Of a stretch of 64,000 bases of DNA, positions 11,613-22,636 are shown one piece after another. Below the pieces are notes generated by a model. It worked only from the letters and a program-made list of their open reading frames with translations, did not search any database and was not told the origin of the DNA. Location of the stretch: NCBI GenBank assembly GCA_000827325.1, contig KN832871.1, forward strand, positions 1,426,001-1,490,000, read 5' to 3'. The position numbers were made by a program, and so were the translations under genes. The stretch's first letter is position 1, and the number at the start of each line of letters is the position of its first letter. The stretch comes from Oidiodendron maius Zn (Eukaryota > Ascomycota > Leotiomycetes > Myxotrichaceae).

Positions 11613-13866
11613 ATGTCGGACGGCCCAGACAAGACCGATGAGCTATATCCCATAGCCGTGCTCATTGACGAGTTAAAGGTACATAGATTATCCAGCCTTT
11701 ATGTCTAAAACTTACCTGCTTACCCCTGCCACAGCATGACGATGTCCTCCTACGATTAAATGCGATACACCGGCTCTCGACTATTGCTCTTGCGCTTGGC
11801 GCTGACCGAACGAGAGATGAGCTGATTCCATTTCTAGACGGTTAGCACCTTGCAACTGAACGTCTTCGTGTGCTGATTACTTGCTACAGAATCGGTGGAA
11901 GACGAAGATGAAGTCCTTACGGCTTTGAGCGAGGAGCTCGGAGGGTTTGTTGAATACGTGGGAGGTCCAGAATGGGGTCATGTCCTACTGTCACCCCTGG
12001 AGAACCTTGCTGCAATAGAGGAGCCTCTAGTTCGAGAGAAGGTGCAATCCCATGTGCAACATCTAGAGATACGTTGTTAACGAGACGTAGGCTGTCGAGT
12101 CGCTGAACAAGATCTGTGATGAGTTATCTTCCCAGCAGGTTGAAGAATATTTCATCCCTCTCACGATCCGACTTTCAAAAGCGGACTGGTTCACCTCAAA
12201 GATCTCCGCAACTAGTCTCTATAATGTGCCATACAAAAAGGCCACCCCCCCAATGCAGGAGCAGCTCAGACAACAGTTTGGCCTACTTGTTCACGACGAG
12301 ACCCCGATGGTACGAAGACAAGCTGCGAACAACCTGGCAAAATTTGTTAAGGAGATGCCTGCGACAATCGTTGTCGAGGAAATGATACCCCTTTTCCAAC
12401 ACCTTGCCAGCGATGACCAGGATAGTGTGCGATTGTTGACGGTAGAAATACTGATAGCCATTGCGGAGGTGGTGCCTAAGGAACAGCAGTCAAGTCACGG
12501 AGTTCTTCTTACGGCACTTAGGAGTTTGATCGAAGACAAAAGCTGGAGAGTAAGATACATGGTTGCAGATAGATTTGAAAAGGTGAGACAAGATACTGCT
12601 ACTTGGGAGAGACACTGCTGACACTATACAGATCGCAAAAGCTGTAGATGATGAAGTGGTCTCAAGAGATCTCGTACCTGCATTTGTGAAGCTGCTCAAG
12701 GACAGCGAAGCCGAAGTGCGAACAGCCATTGCAGGGCAGATTCCAGGTATATTTAATCTTTATTCCGCTCTTTAGTTTATACTGACACCATTCTAGGTTT
12801 CTGCAAGCTTGTTGAACGATCCACGTTACTTAATGATATTATGACAACGGTTGAGGATTTGGTATCCGATACTTCCCAACACGTTCGAGCTGCACTTGGC
12901 ACCCAGATCAGTGGTCTTGCTCCAATCCTCGGTAAACAAGAGTATGTTACTCAAAAGCAGGCGCCCGTCCGTTACTGACGATCCCCAGAACTATTGATCA
13001 CCTCCTTCCTATGTTCCTTCAGATGCTCAAAGATGAGTTCCCTGATGTCCGTCTACATATCATCTCCAAACTCGAGCTGGTCAATCAGGGTATGTGCTCG
13101 GAGAGAAGTTTCTCGACTATTACTAATAGCTATAGTTATCGGCATTGAGCTCCTCTCTCAATCACTTCTTCCCGCTATTGTCCAACTTGCTGAGGACAAG
13201 CAATGGCGTGTCCGTTTAGCCATAATCGAATATATCCCTCTCTTGGCGAGCCAGCTTGGAGTTAGATTCTTTGACGAGAAGCTCACTGCTCTGTGCATGG
13301 GTTGGTTAGGCGATACCGTATTCTCCATACGCGAAGCTGCCACCCATAATCTCAAGAAGCTTACGGAGGTCTTTGGTGTGGAGTGGGCAAATGATGCGAT
13401 TATTCCGAAGGTTATGGCTATGGGAGCACATCCAAACTACCTCTATAGAATGACGACCTGCTTTGCGATCACGGTATGAAGTACTATTCTCAACATCTAA
13501 GGAGACTTACTAACGGGAATCTAGACGCTTGCAACTGTTGTCAGCCTTGACGTCGTGTCGAAGTCTATCCTTCCCATGATGGACAAGCTTGTGGCAGATG
13601 ATATCCCCAATATCCGATTCAACGTCGCCAAGTCATACGCCGAGCTGATAACTGTCCTAAAACGACTTCCATCCAACGGAACGATCTACTCCCTGGAGAG
13701 GTCCGGAGTCACACTTGAAGCGTCTCCCGAAGGCCAGGAACTCATCCAAGAGAGGATCCTACCAAATCTGGAGAAGCTGCAGAAGGATGATGATGTTGAT
13801 GTTCGCTTCTTTGCTACTACCGCTGCTGCGTCGATCTCTGGTGAGCCTATGATTACTTCACCATAG
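11613..13866 (+). CDS. TPD3: PP2A regulatory subunit A (HEAT-repeat scaffold)
   Basis: Scaffold that holds the catalytic and B subunits of protein phosphatase 2A. The model has nine exons: join(11613..11678, 11735..11840, 11890..12041, 12091..12582, 12632..12746, 12797..12941, 12989..13089, 13136..13473, 13525..13866), 618 residues, which fits the usual 15 HEAT repeats. The start gives [22 protein letters not shown]. Repeat motifs include [54 protein letters not shown] and [20 protein letters not shown]. Every junction is in phase and has a GT/AG pair. The protein ends GEPMITSP, close to the normal fungal C-terminus, so a possible GTGAGC donor near 13840 was not used. Confidence 0.95.
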
Positions 13867-14263
13867 ATAAGATATTAAAGCGTTTCGGGGAAAATGGACG
13901 AATTTGGGTTGAAGGTCGTGTATAAACGAGACTTTCAAGTTTCTCCTTGTAGATCGGGAACAGGAATACCAGCATACCACTTATGAAGCCAGTCTCATGA
14001 GGTGACCGACTAATCTCTTCGAATCCGTATACATGTACTGCGTATATTTGACCATACATTGAACCAACCTGTAGGCCAGATGACTTGCCAGCACGTGATA
14101 TTCTCACCGCTCGCGAAAACAGATATCTAGAATCGGCAGAATTATAACGCAGAATGTGGGGGGTAGCGCTCCAGACGAAACTCAATTCCAGAGCTCCAGG
14201 GACCCAAAGATCCCTTCAGACTAGAGTACGCCGAAGTACCCTCCGGCCTTTCTTTTTTCAGAA
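13867..14263. other. Intergenic spacer, TPD3 to EFM4
   Basis: Tandem-gene spacer of about 400 bp. No gene or clear element was seen. Confidence 0.4.
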
Positions 14264-15169
14264 ATGGCACAAAACGATCCCTCCAAGCCCAACCATCTCG
14301 AGCCATCTCCTCTCGGCACAAAAGAGTAGTGAGCAACCCCGAAGTCCAACACAGACATCCAATCCCTCTTTATCATTGGACAGTAGAAATCACAGGTTCA
14401 CTAACTCTCCGTGAATGAAAGCTGGGACAATATCTACTCCACTGAGATCACAAACCATGCCGCAGACCCTTCGGACGAAGGCACCATCTGGTTCGACGAT
14501 TCTGCTGCCGAAGACAAGATCATCTCCTTCCTCGACACGCAGATCCTCGACTCAAAGATCCTAGGTGCCGGCATAGGGAGACATAATTGCAGTTTTCTGG
14601 ATTTGGGAACGGGGAATGGGCACTTTTTGTTTCGGCTGAGAGGAGGTGAGGGTGATGATGCATGCGAGGAAGAGGATGGAGGAGAGAGTGCAATATGGAA
14701 AGGACGAATGCTGGGTGTTGATTACTCCGAGAAAAGCGTTGAGCTTGCTCGAGGGATTGCGCAGGACAAAGGTTTCGGACCTGGATCTGGGACTGCGGAA
14801 GTTGAGTTTCGGTGGTGGGATCTCATGGTGCAGGACCCCAGTGGCGTGGTTCTCGAGGGGTCAGGTGACAAAGGCTGGGATATTGTGGTGGATAAGGGCA
14901 CATTTGATGCCATCAGCCTGTCTGAGGAGATGGACCAGACTGGACGCAGGGTTTGTGAAGGATATAAGGAGCGGGTGATCCCACTTATCAGAGTTGGCGG
15001 AATCTTGCTCGTAACGAGCTGCAATTGGACTGAAGATGAGCTGCGAGCTTGGTTTGATGGCGGCGAGCTGGAGTACGTCGATACCATCAAGTATAAGAGC
15101 TTCAGCTTTGGGGGCAAGAAAGGTCAGACAATCAGTAGTATTTGTTTAAGAAAACATCAATATCCCTAG
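14264..15169 (+). CDS. EFM4: EFM4-type protein-lysine N-methyltransferase (eEF1A)
   Basis: Seven-beta-strand SAM-dependent methyltransferase. Yeast Efm4/See1 methylates elongation factor 1A. The model is join(14264..14328, 14422..15169), 270 residues. Exon 1 (MAQNDPSKPNHLEPSPLGTK...) ends in TA before donor GTGAGC; joining to C at 14422 gives GTKEYWDNIYSTEI, the family signature. An in-frame downstream ATG at 14411 lies inside the intron and was rejected. Motif I is FLDLGTGNGHFLF (about residues 75-87). LGVDYSEKSVELA (acidic motif II region) and WDIVVDKGTFDAISL follow. The C-terminal GGILLVTSCNWTEDEL matches motif VI of the family. The gene converges on the beta-glucosidase. Confidence 0.88.
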
Positions 15170-15454
15170 CAACATGCCGTCCATCCTCTCCCACAACCTA
15201 CTTGAACATAGCTATCTAAATTTACAGAGGGTAATTGAATAATTTCCTGGGATCCGTGCGTAATTTCACTCAATGTACCAGAAGGACCGAAGGATGTAAT
15301 TGTTGTGAAATAATTATTTATAATCATTACAATACAAAGCCTCATCTAATGGAAACAACAGTTTTCCCCCGCGTAGACATGTTCTCTTCTAATGAGTGGT
15401 GGTATATCTCCCAATGAGTTCAACGTAGTCCTTCTGCCTGATTAGACTGTCCCC

Positions 15455-18400
15455 CTAATTGCTCAATGTCTGGCTCAGAGGCAAGTTCCTTGAGCTTGGG
15501 CCAACGTAAACGGTCTTTGTGTGGGATGTAACAACCCAGTCCTGAGCTACGGGGTCCCAGTTGCTCAGATCTCTGCGTTGGAGATCTGCGGAAAAAGTGA
15601 CAGTCTGGCCAGGTTGGATGCTTAAGCGGTCAAATCCCCGCAAGACAACCTTCGGGTCGTCAGGTCCTCCAAGGCTTAAGTATAGTTGAGGCACCTCTTC
15701 TCCAGGGAGGGAACCAGAATTCTTGATGCTAGCGGTCACAGTGTAAAGAACATCATAGAGACCGGGGTTGCCGCCGGGGGCACCGCCGGCTCTAAGGAGC
15801 GGCTGGGGCGATCCATCGGTGGCATTAGGTGGCAGGAACTGGCTAGGTTTCTCTCCGTAATCTGGATCGGCTGAAGCGACATTGGGATCGGTAGAATTTA
15901 GATAAGGGTAGATGTATTGCCAGATATGAGGAAAGCTGTCCGAGGGGAAGAGGTAATCTTTCAAATTGGTCGAGAAGCTTCCGAAAGTTGGTGCAGCAGC
16001 AGTCTTTCCTCTTGTAGGCGTATATTTTGGAGCGTTGACTTGCGTGACAACTAAGTTGGAGTATTCGAATGTGGTATAAGAGAGACCAAATCCGAACTCA
16101 TAAATGGGCTTAATGTTTTGCTTGTCGAAAGAGCGATAATCAATGAAAACACCCTCGAGGAAGTCATTCTGTGGCGGGCCGTTGCCGTTATTTGGCTCAT
16201 ATAAGAGGTCGGTTCCGTAACTCTCTCTAGTAGGACCCCAGGTGAATGGCGTTCGGGCAGCTGGGTTGACCTTTCCGTACAACACATCAGTGATACTGTT
16301 TCCACTCTCTTGGCCAGGAACACCGGCCCAGAGAATTGCAGTGACGTTCTCGCTATCATACCAGTCTGTGACCAAGGTTGGGCCAGTACTGTGAATGACA
16401 ACAATGGTGTTGCTGCACCAGCTGGACACGTTCTTAATCAAGTCGTCACCTGAGTGCCACAGAGTGAGGTTGTTCCTGTCACCTTCATTGCCGTCAACAT
16501 TGATGTAGCCTTCTCCTGAATCGGCATTGACAAAGACAATTGCGGTTACATCCGCCTGTGAAACTAGAGCCTGGATGCTAGAGGTTGCATAGTTGTCTAT
16601 AAATGCGGCAGTTAGCGTAAGCTTCGATAAGGTCTCAAGGGCCCACCGAGCAGCCATTAATTGCATTTAAAACCCCTTCGGAATTTGTTCCGAAAGCGAA
16701 TATAGTGATGAGGTTCAAAAGATGCACCTACCAAAAATGCTCTGATAGATGGTCCCATCAGCAATTGCCTGAGCCTGAAGGGCAGAATCTGGAGTAATGA
16801 GATAGGGGAAATTGGCAGTTCCAGATCCCCATGCCATGCCGAGTGTACCATTGTCACAGCCACGATCGCTACATCCATTAGGGCCAGCCAAGTTGGGACC
16901 TGGGTTGGACTCAAAGTCAGCATCGCACATAGATACGCGGGTGAATTGCGACATACCTGCGTCTTCGCCGATTATGGCCACGAATTTAGGCTTCGAAAGA
17001 GGTAGAGTGTTATTTACGTTCTTCAAGAGGACAGTGGCCTTTCCACCGATCTCCCGAATCAGATTTGCGTGATCACCACGTACATCCACATGCCAGTTAA
17101 CTTGCTGAATGTTGGCTCCAATAGAAGCATGGAGCGGACCATAGGTATCGAGGGTCCAGGAATCGAAATTAATCGGTGGCTCGTGGAGAGTTAATCCAAC
17201 CTTGAAGTAGGCGGCCATAATACGCATAGCCATATCGTCAACTCGCCACGCCGGGACCGTACCGTTGAGAACGGCAAGAGTCAGATTGGTGCCCCAGAAG
17301 CTTAGTCCACTGTTGAAAACAGTGTCTCCGGGCATGGTCCTAGTAGGAAATATAGTTAGTCCAGGATAAGCAAGGCAAGAAGAACATTGTCCCTAAGCCC
17401 CCGGAAACGGGTCTCAGAAAGACGGTGGACCTTACATATCCAAGCCTGCCAAAGCCGACGACTGTCTTCATTAGCCACAGTATTGTTGCACACGCATATT
17501 GAGCTACTTACAACACCACTATGTTGAGCTTGCCAATCAGACATGACAAATCCTTGGAACCCCAACTCGTCTTTAAGGATATTGTTCAAAAGCTTCGAGT
17601 TTTGACAACCATACGAATTGTTAATCTGGTTGTAAGAGCACATGATAGAGCCGACACCAGCTCGAACAGCGTCCGCGAATGGCCACAGATAAAGTTCATG
17701 TAGCGTCACATCATCAAGATTAGAGGATATAGCGTCGGATATGTTCCATCCGTAGCCCTCTGCCTCACCAACTTGGCGGAAGTGTTCCTAACAGCGATAC
17801 TTAGCAACCTTACTTGTAGTGGTATACAATATCCAGACGAACACAAAAGTGGCAGGCGAAAATGGTCAGTGTTATTTAACATACCTGTTCATTTCCAATA
17901 TAATGCTTCGCACAAGCAATCACGCCTGCGTCCTGAATGCCTTTGATGGTCTCTGCAATACCAACGCCAGTCAAATCTAGTCTAGTCAGTGGCAATACTC
18001 TCTCAAGACAGGTACTGGTATCACCGACATGGGTCAGGGCTGAAGCCTTCCCAGTTACGTCCGCCTTCTGGGCTGCGACCAATAGGGCCGGCAACAGGTC
18101 CAAGCTGCACAGTAACCCCCTTTCCCTTGTGCTCACGTCCCATAGCATAACCTCTGGCGTACAGCAGTTGCCGATCAAAAGTTGCAGCTACCGTCTGGCC
18201 AGAGGAGAAGACACTGTTGAAATCCGTATCACGGACACCAACAGGACTATCCTGCATACACAGAGAGCGGAACCCAAGCCTGGGAATAGAGCCAACCTGA
18301 CCAACACACTGTTCGCCCTCCCATCTATAAGACGTCAGTTGCAATCCGACATTTTTCTTTTCTTTTATATTTAGACAAAATAGCAGACAGCCGGCAAGAA

Positions 18401-18961
18401 ACAAGTGTCAATATTACGGCAAGTGGTCAACTTACCCCACTCCGGTAGTCAAGTTAATCTTCTCCGTCAAGGTGAGCTGTGAGACGAAGGCCTTGGCCTT
18501 GATGTAGGCGTCCTCCCAGCCCATGACTCCGGGCGTCATCCATGGCGAAGGATAGAAGGGATCCGACTTCTGGCCAAACTTGGCGCCGGCTGCAGCAGAG
18601 GGATCGATAGCTCCAGAGTAAGTCGTATTGGGGAAAATCTGCAGGCTTGTCAGCACTCGATCCAGCGGCGTTCCAAAGGGGCCAGGGCCGTGGCCAATTT
18701 CAAGAAGCCCCTCATATTGGGAAAGAGGGATTCCCAGCCGAAAAAAAGGTTTCAATGGAAAGGAGACGCTCCCAGCCTCATTACTCTCTGGCCTCCTTCC
18801 TCGTCCTTATGGAGGATCTGAGGGCACAAACCTTGACGGAGAGAAGGGATGATGAAGAGGGAGAAGCTTACCCCGGTATCAAAACCCGGCGACTGAAGGG
18901 ACGCGGGCGTCACGGCAGCGGCAGTGCCGGCCAGGAGAGAAAATGCGATTGCAGAGAGCAT
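15455..18961 (-). CDS. Secreted GH3 beta-glucosidase
   Basis: Releases glucose from cellobiose or beta-glucosides outside the cell. The model has eight exons: complement(join(15455..16596, 16732..17339, 17436..17461, 17512..17787, 17885..17976, 18029..18324, 18436..18638, 18872..18961)), 910 residues. The N-terminus [16 protein letters not shown] is a signal peptide. GH3 landmarks are [34 protein letters not shown]-type [15 protein letters not shown] and [11 protein letters not shown], with the predicted nucleophile Asp at about residue 311. The (alpha/beta)6 sandwich includes [14 protein letters not shown]. The C-terminal fibronectin-III-like domain starts near residue 760 ([20 protein letters not shown]). 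Exon 6 is only 26 nt but is needed for SSALAGLDM. Introns of 135 and 233 nt are long for this window. The long upstream spacer suggests complex regulation. Confidence 0.93.
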
Positions 18962-18987
18962 CTTGGCGAGAAGGAAGGCGAATTGCC

Positions 18988-19045
18988 GTCTTCTTCTTCT
19001 TCCTCTTCCTCTTCCTCTTCCTCTTCTTCTCGTTCTTGTTCTTCT
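18988..19045. repeat. TCTTCC-type microsatellite
   Basis: Near-perfect pyrimidine run of TCTTCC/TCTTCT units just upstream of the beta-glucosidase start codon, probably within its promoter or 5' UTR. Confidence 0.8.
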
Positions 19046-19178
19046 GTCGAGGAGCAAGAGTTTTGGCCTTTTATCCCAGCCAAGAAAAAAGAGGTCAGAC
19101 GTTGTTTACTTATACGACCATATGAAAGACACAGTCAGTATTGAAATTGTCTGGTGCCGATCCCCCGACACGCGAGTT

Positions 19179-19184
19179 CCCCGC
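19179..19184 (-). promoter_or_regulatory. Possible CreA carbon-repression site
   Basis: CCCCGC, complementary to the CreA consensus SYGGRG, about 220 bp upstream of the beta-glucosidase start codon. Single hexamers like this occur often by chance; relevance is inferred from the target gene type. Confidence 0.25.
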
Positions 19185-21332
19185 TTCCACCTCGACCTGC
19201 CGATCCCGTCGTTCCGGGTTGGCGAATCCCTGTTGGTTGGGGGGATGCGCCGCGCCTTCCAGCCACTCACGCTAGTATCAGTTACCCGAGGATGTCTAGG
19301 CTGCAATAGGAGTGGCAACCGAGAAAGAGCCTCGCGGGTGGCTTCCGAGGGGGTGGGGGAGCTCCGTGGTTGGCTCGGCTATTTGTCGGCCTAGGCAGGT
19401 ACAGGTAAGGCCTCCCTCGCCCGCCGTAGCTGCCGAGAGTCACGGAAAGCCGGACGGATTGAGCGCCGTGGATGGTACTTGTACAGTACACGTTAACATA
19501 CAGTACCACGTTCGCTGGTGCTGTAATATCTCCCTAGGCACCCATGAAAGACCTCATTACGGCGCTGCTCGGGTCAGATGAACATCGGCTATTCCCAGTC
19601 ACCCTCCGCCACAAGGCCGGCCAATCATGTCTCTGTGTGACGCTCTCGCTGACTGCATTCTCACCCTCGTATGCGATTGGTAACACTTGACAGGATACAA
19701 CCAAGTAACTCCTGTACCAAGCACCTAAACGAGATACGGGATGGCTACACCTGTCCTCCAGGTACCTCCGGCACGCGTTCCTCACGCTCTTCCCACGTTT
19801 CTCCAGCCTGCATTGCTCTTTCTGCTCCTCTTTGCGGAGCTGCTGGTGTGTTGTAGCGTGCCATGGATTTTGTTCGCCACGGACCGTCATAAGACGATCA
19901 AAGGTGACCGCCAACAACAAGACCCGCTATGCCAAGGCCGCCTTCCCCGCGTAATGAGTGGATAATGAAACACGGGTTCTCAGAGCGTGAGAAATTCTTG
20001 GCCTTCTGATGGTCTGTGTCAGTGGGGGCGGATACCATTCTCCTGCTCGCCTTGTTGCCGGTGTTTGCTCAAAGTCCTTGGAGAGCCCGCCAACGGGCTG
20101 TCAACACGAGCTTGTACCACCAAATCCCATGACAGAAGGCGAGAGGCTGGGTTATGCCGCTGCTTCTGCTCTTACTGCATTCACGCAGGACCCATCATCC
20201 TTTCTCATGTTTATGGAATCATAAAGCCGTTTTGTCGTGCAGCTCCCTAAAGTCTTGGCACCAGTCGAGCCCTGGATAGTGGGACAGTGTCGTCACTTGA
20301 ACTCTTCCATTGCTCCCTATGGGGAACGGTCTCATCTCGGGCAATTGGCCCATAATTACATATTCATTCAAGTCTTGGAATGTTCTTCTAAAGAGACCAA
20401 GAGAAATAGTGCATTCAGGACTCTTCGGCTACACTCAAGGCCCGTGGACCTGTCTTCCCCTTGTAATCTGTACCCATACACAAAATAGACCCAAGAAAAT
20501 GGTACGGCGAGATAGGTCCGCCCCTGCGATATGATTAATTCTCCGCTGACAAGATGTTTCACGTGAGATGGCATATACTACAATTGGCAATCTGTCCGGG
20601 CATAGGAGTTAAATCATCTCTATGGAATAGCGGCTCATCTGCAAAAGGAAGTCTAACCTAACTTCAAGCTAGACTTTCTCGTCATTGGTAGCCACGAATC
20701 AATCTTACCCTCGCGTGCCTAAAACTTACATGGCCACTCCTTCTGTACCTTTATATTTCTTTGTTGCCTTATTCTTTATACAGTTAGAAATCGCCATGTC
20801 TATTCGTTGGTGGTTACCCACACTACAGATGTTGCGATCCACCGGAATCTAGCTTTTGGTTGGCAGAGTATGCCATTTCATAACACATTGACCTATGCTC
20901 ACCTGGGAAATAGTCTATTTTTGCGGCAGAAATATCCATCGGCCTTGGTGACATGCAATACAAGTAACGCGTGGTTGAAATCGAATTCCGTAATGCCCAT
21001 CAAAAATTAATACTATGATAACTAAAATAAAGGGAATGAAGCTCGAGACAGGACATGCCCGGTGGTAGAATTATGTAAGATACTGATTGCACATTTGGAA
21101 ACACACATGCCGTATATCCCGACCAAGCACAAGGTACAAGTGGATAAACGATGTTCGTTAAGTTGAGGAGTTCTAGAAAGCAATATTTCTTTCTAGAATT
21201 CCCATATGGTCTTTCTCTCCTGTGGTTCCATAATGTGCGGAAAGATGAAACAACAATATATAGAACTATTAGGCCGTCCATGAATGGACTCATTCAAGTA
21301 TCGTGATTTTATTTTGAATACAATTACCAACC

Positions 21333-22469
21333 ATGAAGCGGCCCAAAACCATAGAAGGCCTCTCCCAGGAAGATCTCCACAAACTCGCCCACCTCCTGTC
21401 TTTAACCACAGACACATTATCCCAAGAAGAATGGCTCCGAAACCAAGCCCAATACATCAGCACCCTCTCACCCACCCTTCAGAAATGTCCGTCTCTCCTC
21501 TCCCGTCTCACTACTTCCCTCCCCCTTCACCCAGAGAGAGCATATCTTTGCACGGCACACCGAGCCCTTAACCCTTATCTGATTCGACACATCTTCCTCC
21601 TTATCTGCGCTGAAAGCACTATACATCTAACCCGACTCGTAAAGAAGCAATCACTCTCTACCAGAATCTCGGAATTCATAGACAGATTGCACTGCATTAA
21701 CACTCTGTGGATGACGGCAGGGCTTTATCACCTCGCGTTTGGAGAAATTCCCACAGGAAGTGCAAGCAAAGAGCGCATTGCGTCAGGGTGCGAAGCTTGC
21801 ATACTTGCTGCGGTCGGAGGAGATCGGTATATCCTGTCTGACTTACATGCGTCTCTCATAGGAAGAAAGAAGAAGAGGCGTCCGGTGGCAGAACTCCTGA
21901 CCTTGGTTGAAGCGTGGATTGATCGCATGGCTCGAGCCGAAGAAGTCTACGCCCAGAGTGAGGCTCTTGGGGCTGAGATACTGCGATGTAGACGCGAAAT
22001 GCAGAAGGCCAGAAGAAAGGCAAAGACAAGCGCTTCTGGAGAGAGTATGAGAGGCATGGCGTTAATGGTTGAAGGTTTAAGTAAGAAAGAGAGAGACGTG
22101 AATGACGAACATGACTTGGAGGGCTCGATCATCGACTTCTACTCAAATTTTCTTTCGAGCACTATTCTCCTCCCTAAATCGATCTCTGTTGAGGAGATCC
22201 ACCCTGCTTTCAGGAGTTCGATAGTGGTTCCACCAGCTGCCGAAGCGATTCGCAAAGATCTTTTCAGGCGCAGTTGGCAGACGACATATTCAGAGAGCAT
22301 TTATAGCAATTCGACCGGCGTTTGGAACGATGCTAAACTCCGAGAATCATTTCTAGAGCCAAATTGGAAGAGCTCAGACGAATATGCCGAAGAATACAAG
22401 CAGTTGTTTGTAGTTGGGGTGAAAGATGATAAGGAGGTCATAATTGTAGAAGCAAATAAAGACGCATGA
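21333..22469 (+). CDS. Fungal protein of unknown function, single exon
   Basis: A 378-residue intronless frame starting MKRPKTIEGLSQEDLHKLAHLL. The N-terminal ~150 residues are Leu-rich and probably helical. A central block (GCEACILAAVGGDRYILSDL, about residues 150-170) is followed by a charged, coiled-coil-like segment (EILRCRREMQKARRKAKTSA, residues ~210-230). The C-terminal part contains FRRSWQTTYSESIYSNSTGVW. No signal peptide or transmembrane segment is seen. The GCEACILAAVGGD block appears in uncharacterised ascomycete proteins as far as I recall, but I cannot assign a function. It ends 167 bp from the convergent TRZ1. Confidence 0.75.
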   Translation: MKRPKTIEGLSQEDLHKLAHLLSLTTDTLSQEEWLRNQAQYISTLSPTLQKCPSLLSRLTTSLPLHPERAYLCTAHRALNPYLIRHIFLLICAESTIHLTRLVKKQSLSTRISEFIDRLHCINTLWMTAGLYHLAFGEIPTGSASKERIASGCEACILAAVGGDRYILSDLHASLIGRKKKRRPVAELLTLVEAWIDRMARAEEVYAQSEALGAEILRCRREMQKARRKAKTSASGESMRGMALMVEGLSKKERDVNDEHDLEGSIIDFYSNFLSSTILLPKSISVEEIHPAFRSSIVVPPAAEAIRKDLFRRSWQTTYSESIYSNSTGVWNDAKLRESFLEPNWKSSDEYAEEYKQLFVVGVKDDKEVIIVEANKDA

Positions 22470-22636
22470 CTAGCCGGAAGTGCAAAAGGAGGTGGAGAAA
22501 TTCAGATAACGTAGAATCTGACGTTCATACATGATCATATAATTGGTATCATCTAGTAATAGCACAATATTATACAAATGATTTCGACACCAAGAGAGAA
22601 AAGCTGGGCCTTGCTCAATGCTCTACTACGGCCTGC

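Larger units (their letters stand above)
18962..21332. other. Intergenic: long divergent spacer upstream of the beta-glucosidase
   Basis: About 2.4 kb with no supportable gene. It holds a TCTTCC-type pyrimidine microsatellite (about 18988-19045) near the beta-glucosidase start. Two CCCCGC motifs (19179-19184 and 19945-19950) match the CreA carbon-repressor consensus SYGGRG on the opposite strand. Short open frames across 19.3-20.5 kb look accidental. Confidence 0.5.

Noticed and set aside
14411-14421. ATG at 14411 as the EFM4 start
   Set aside because: It lies in the intron; the spliced start at 14264 restores GTKEYWDN.
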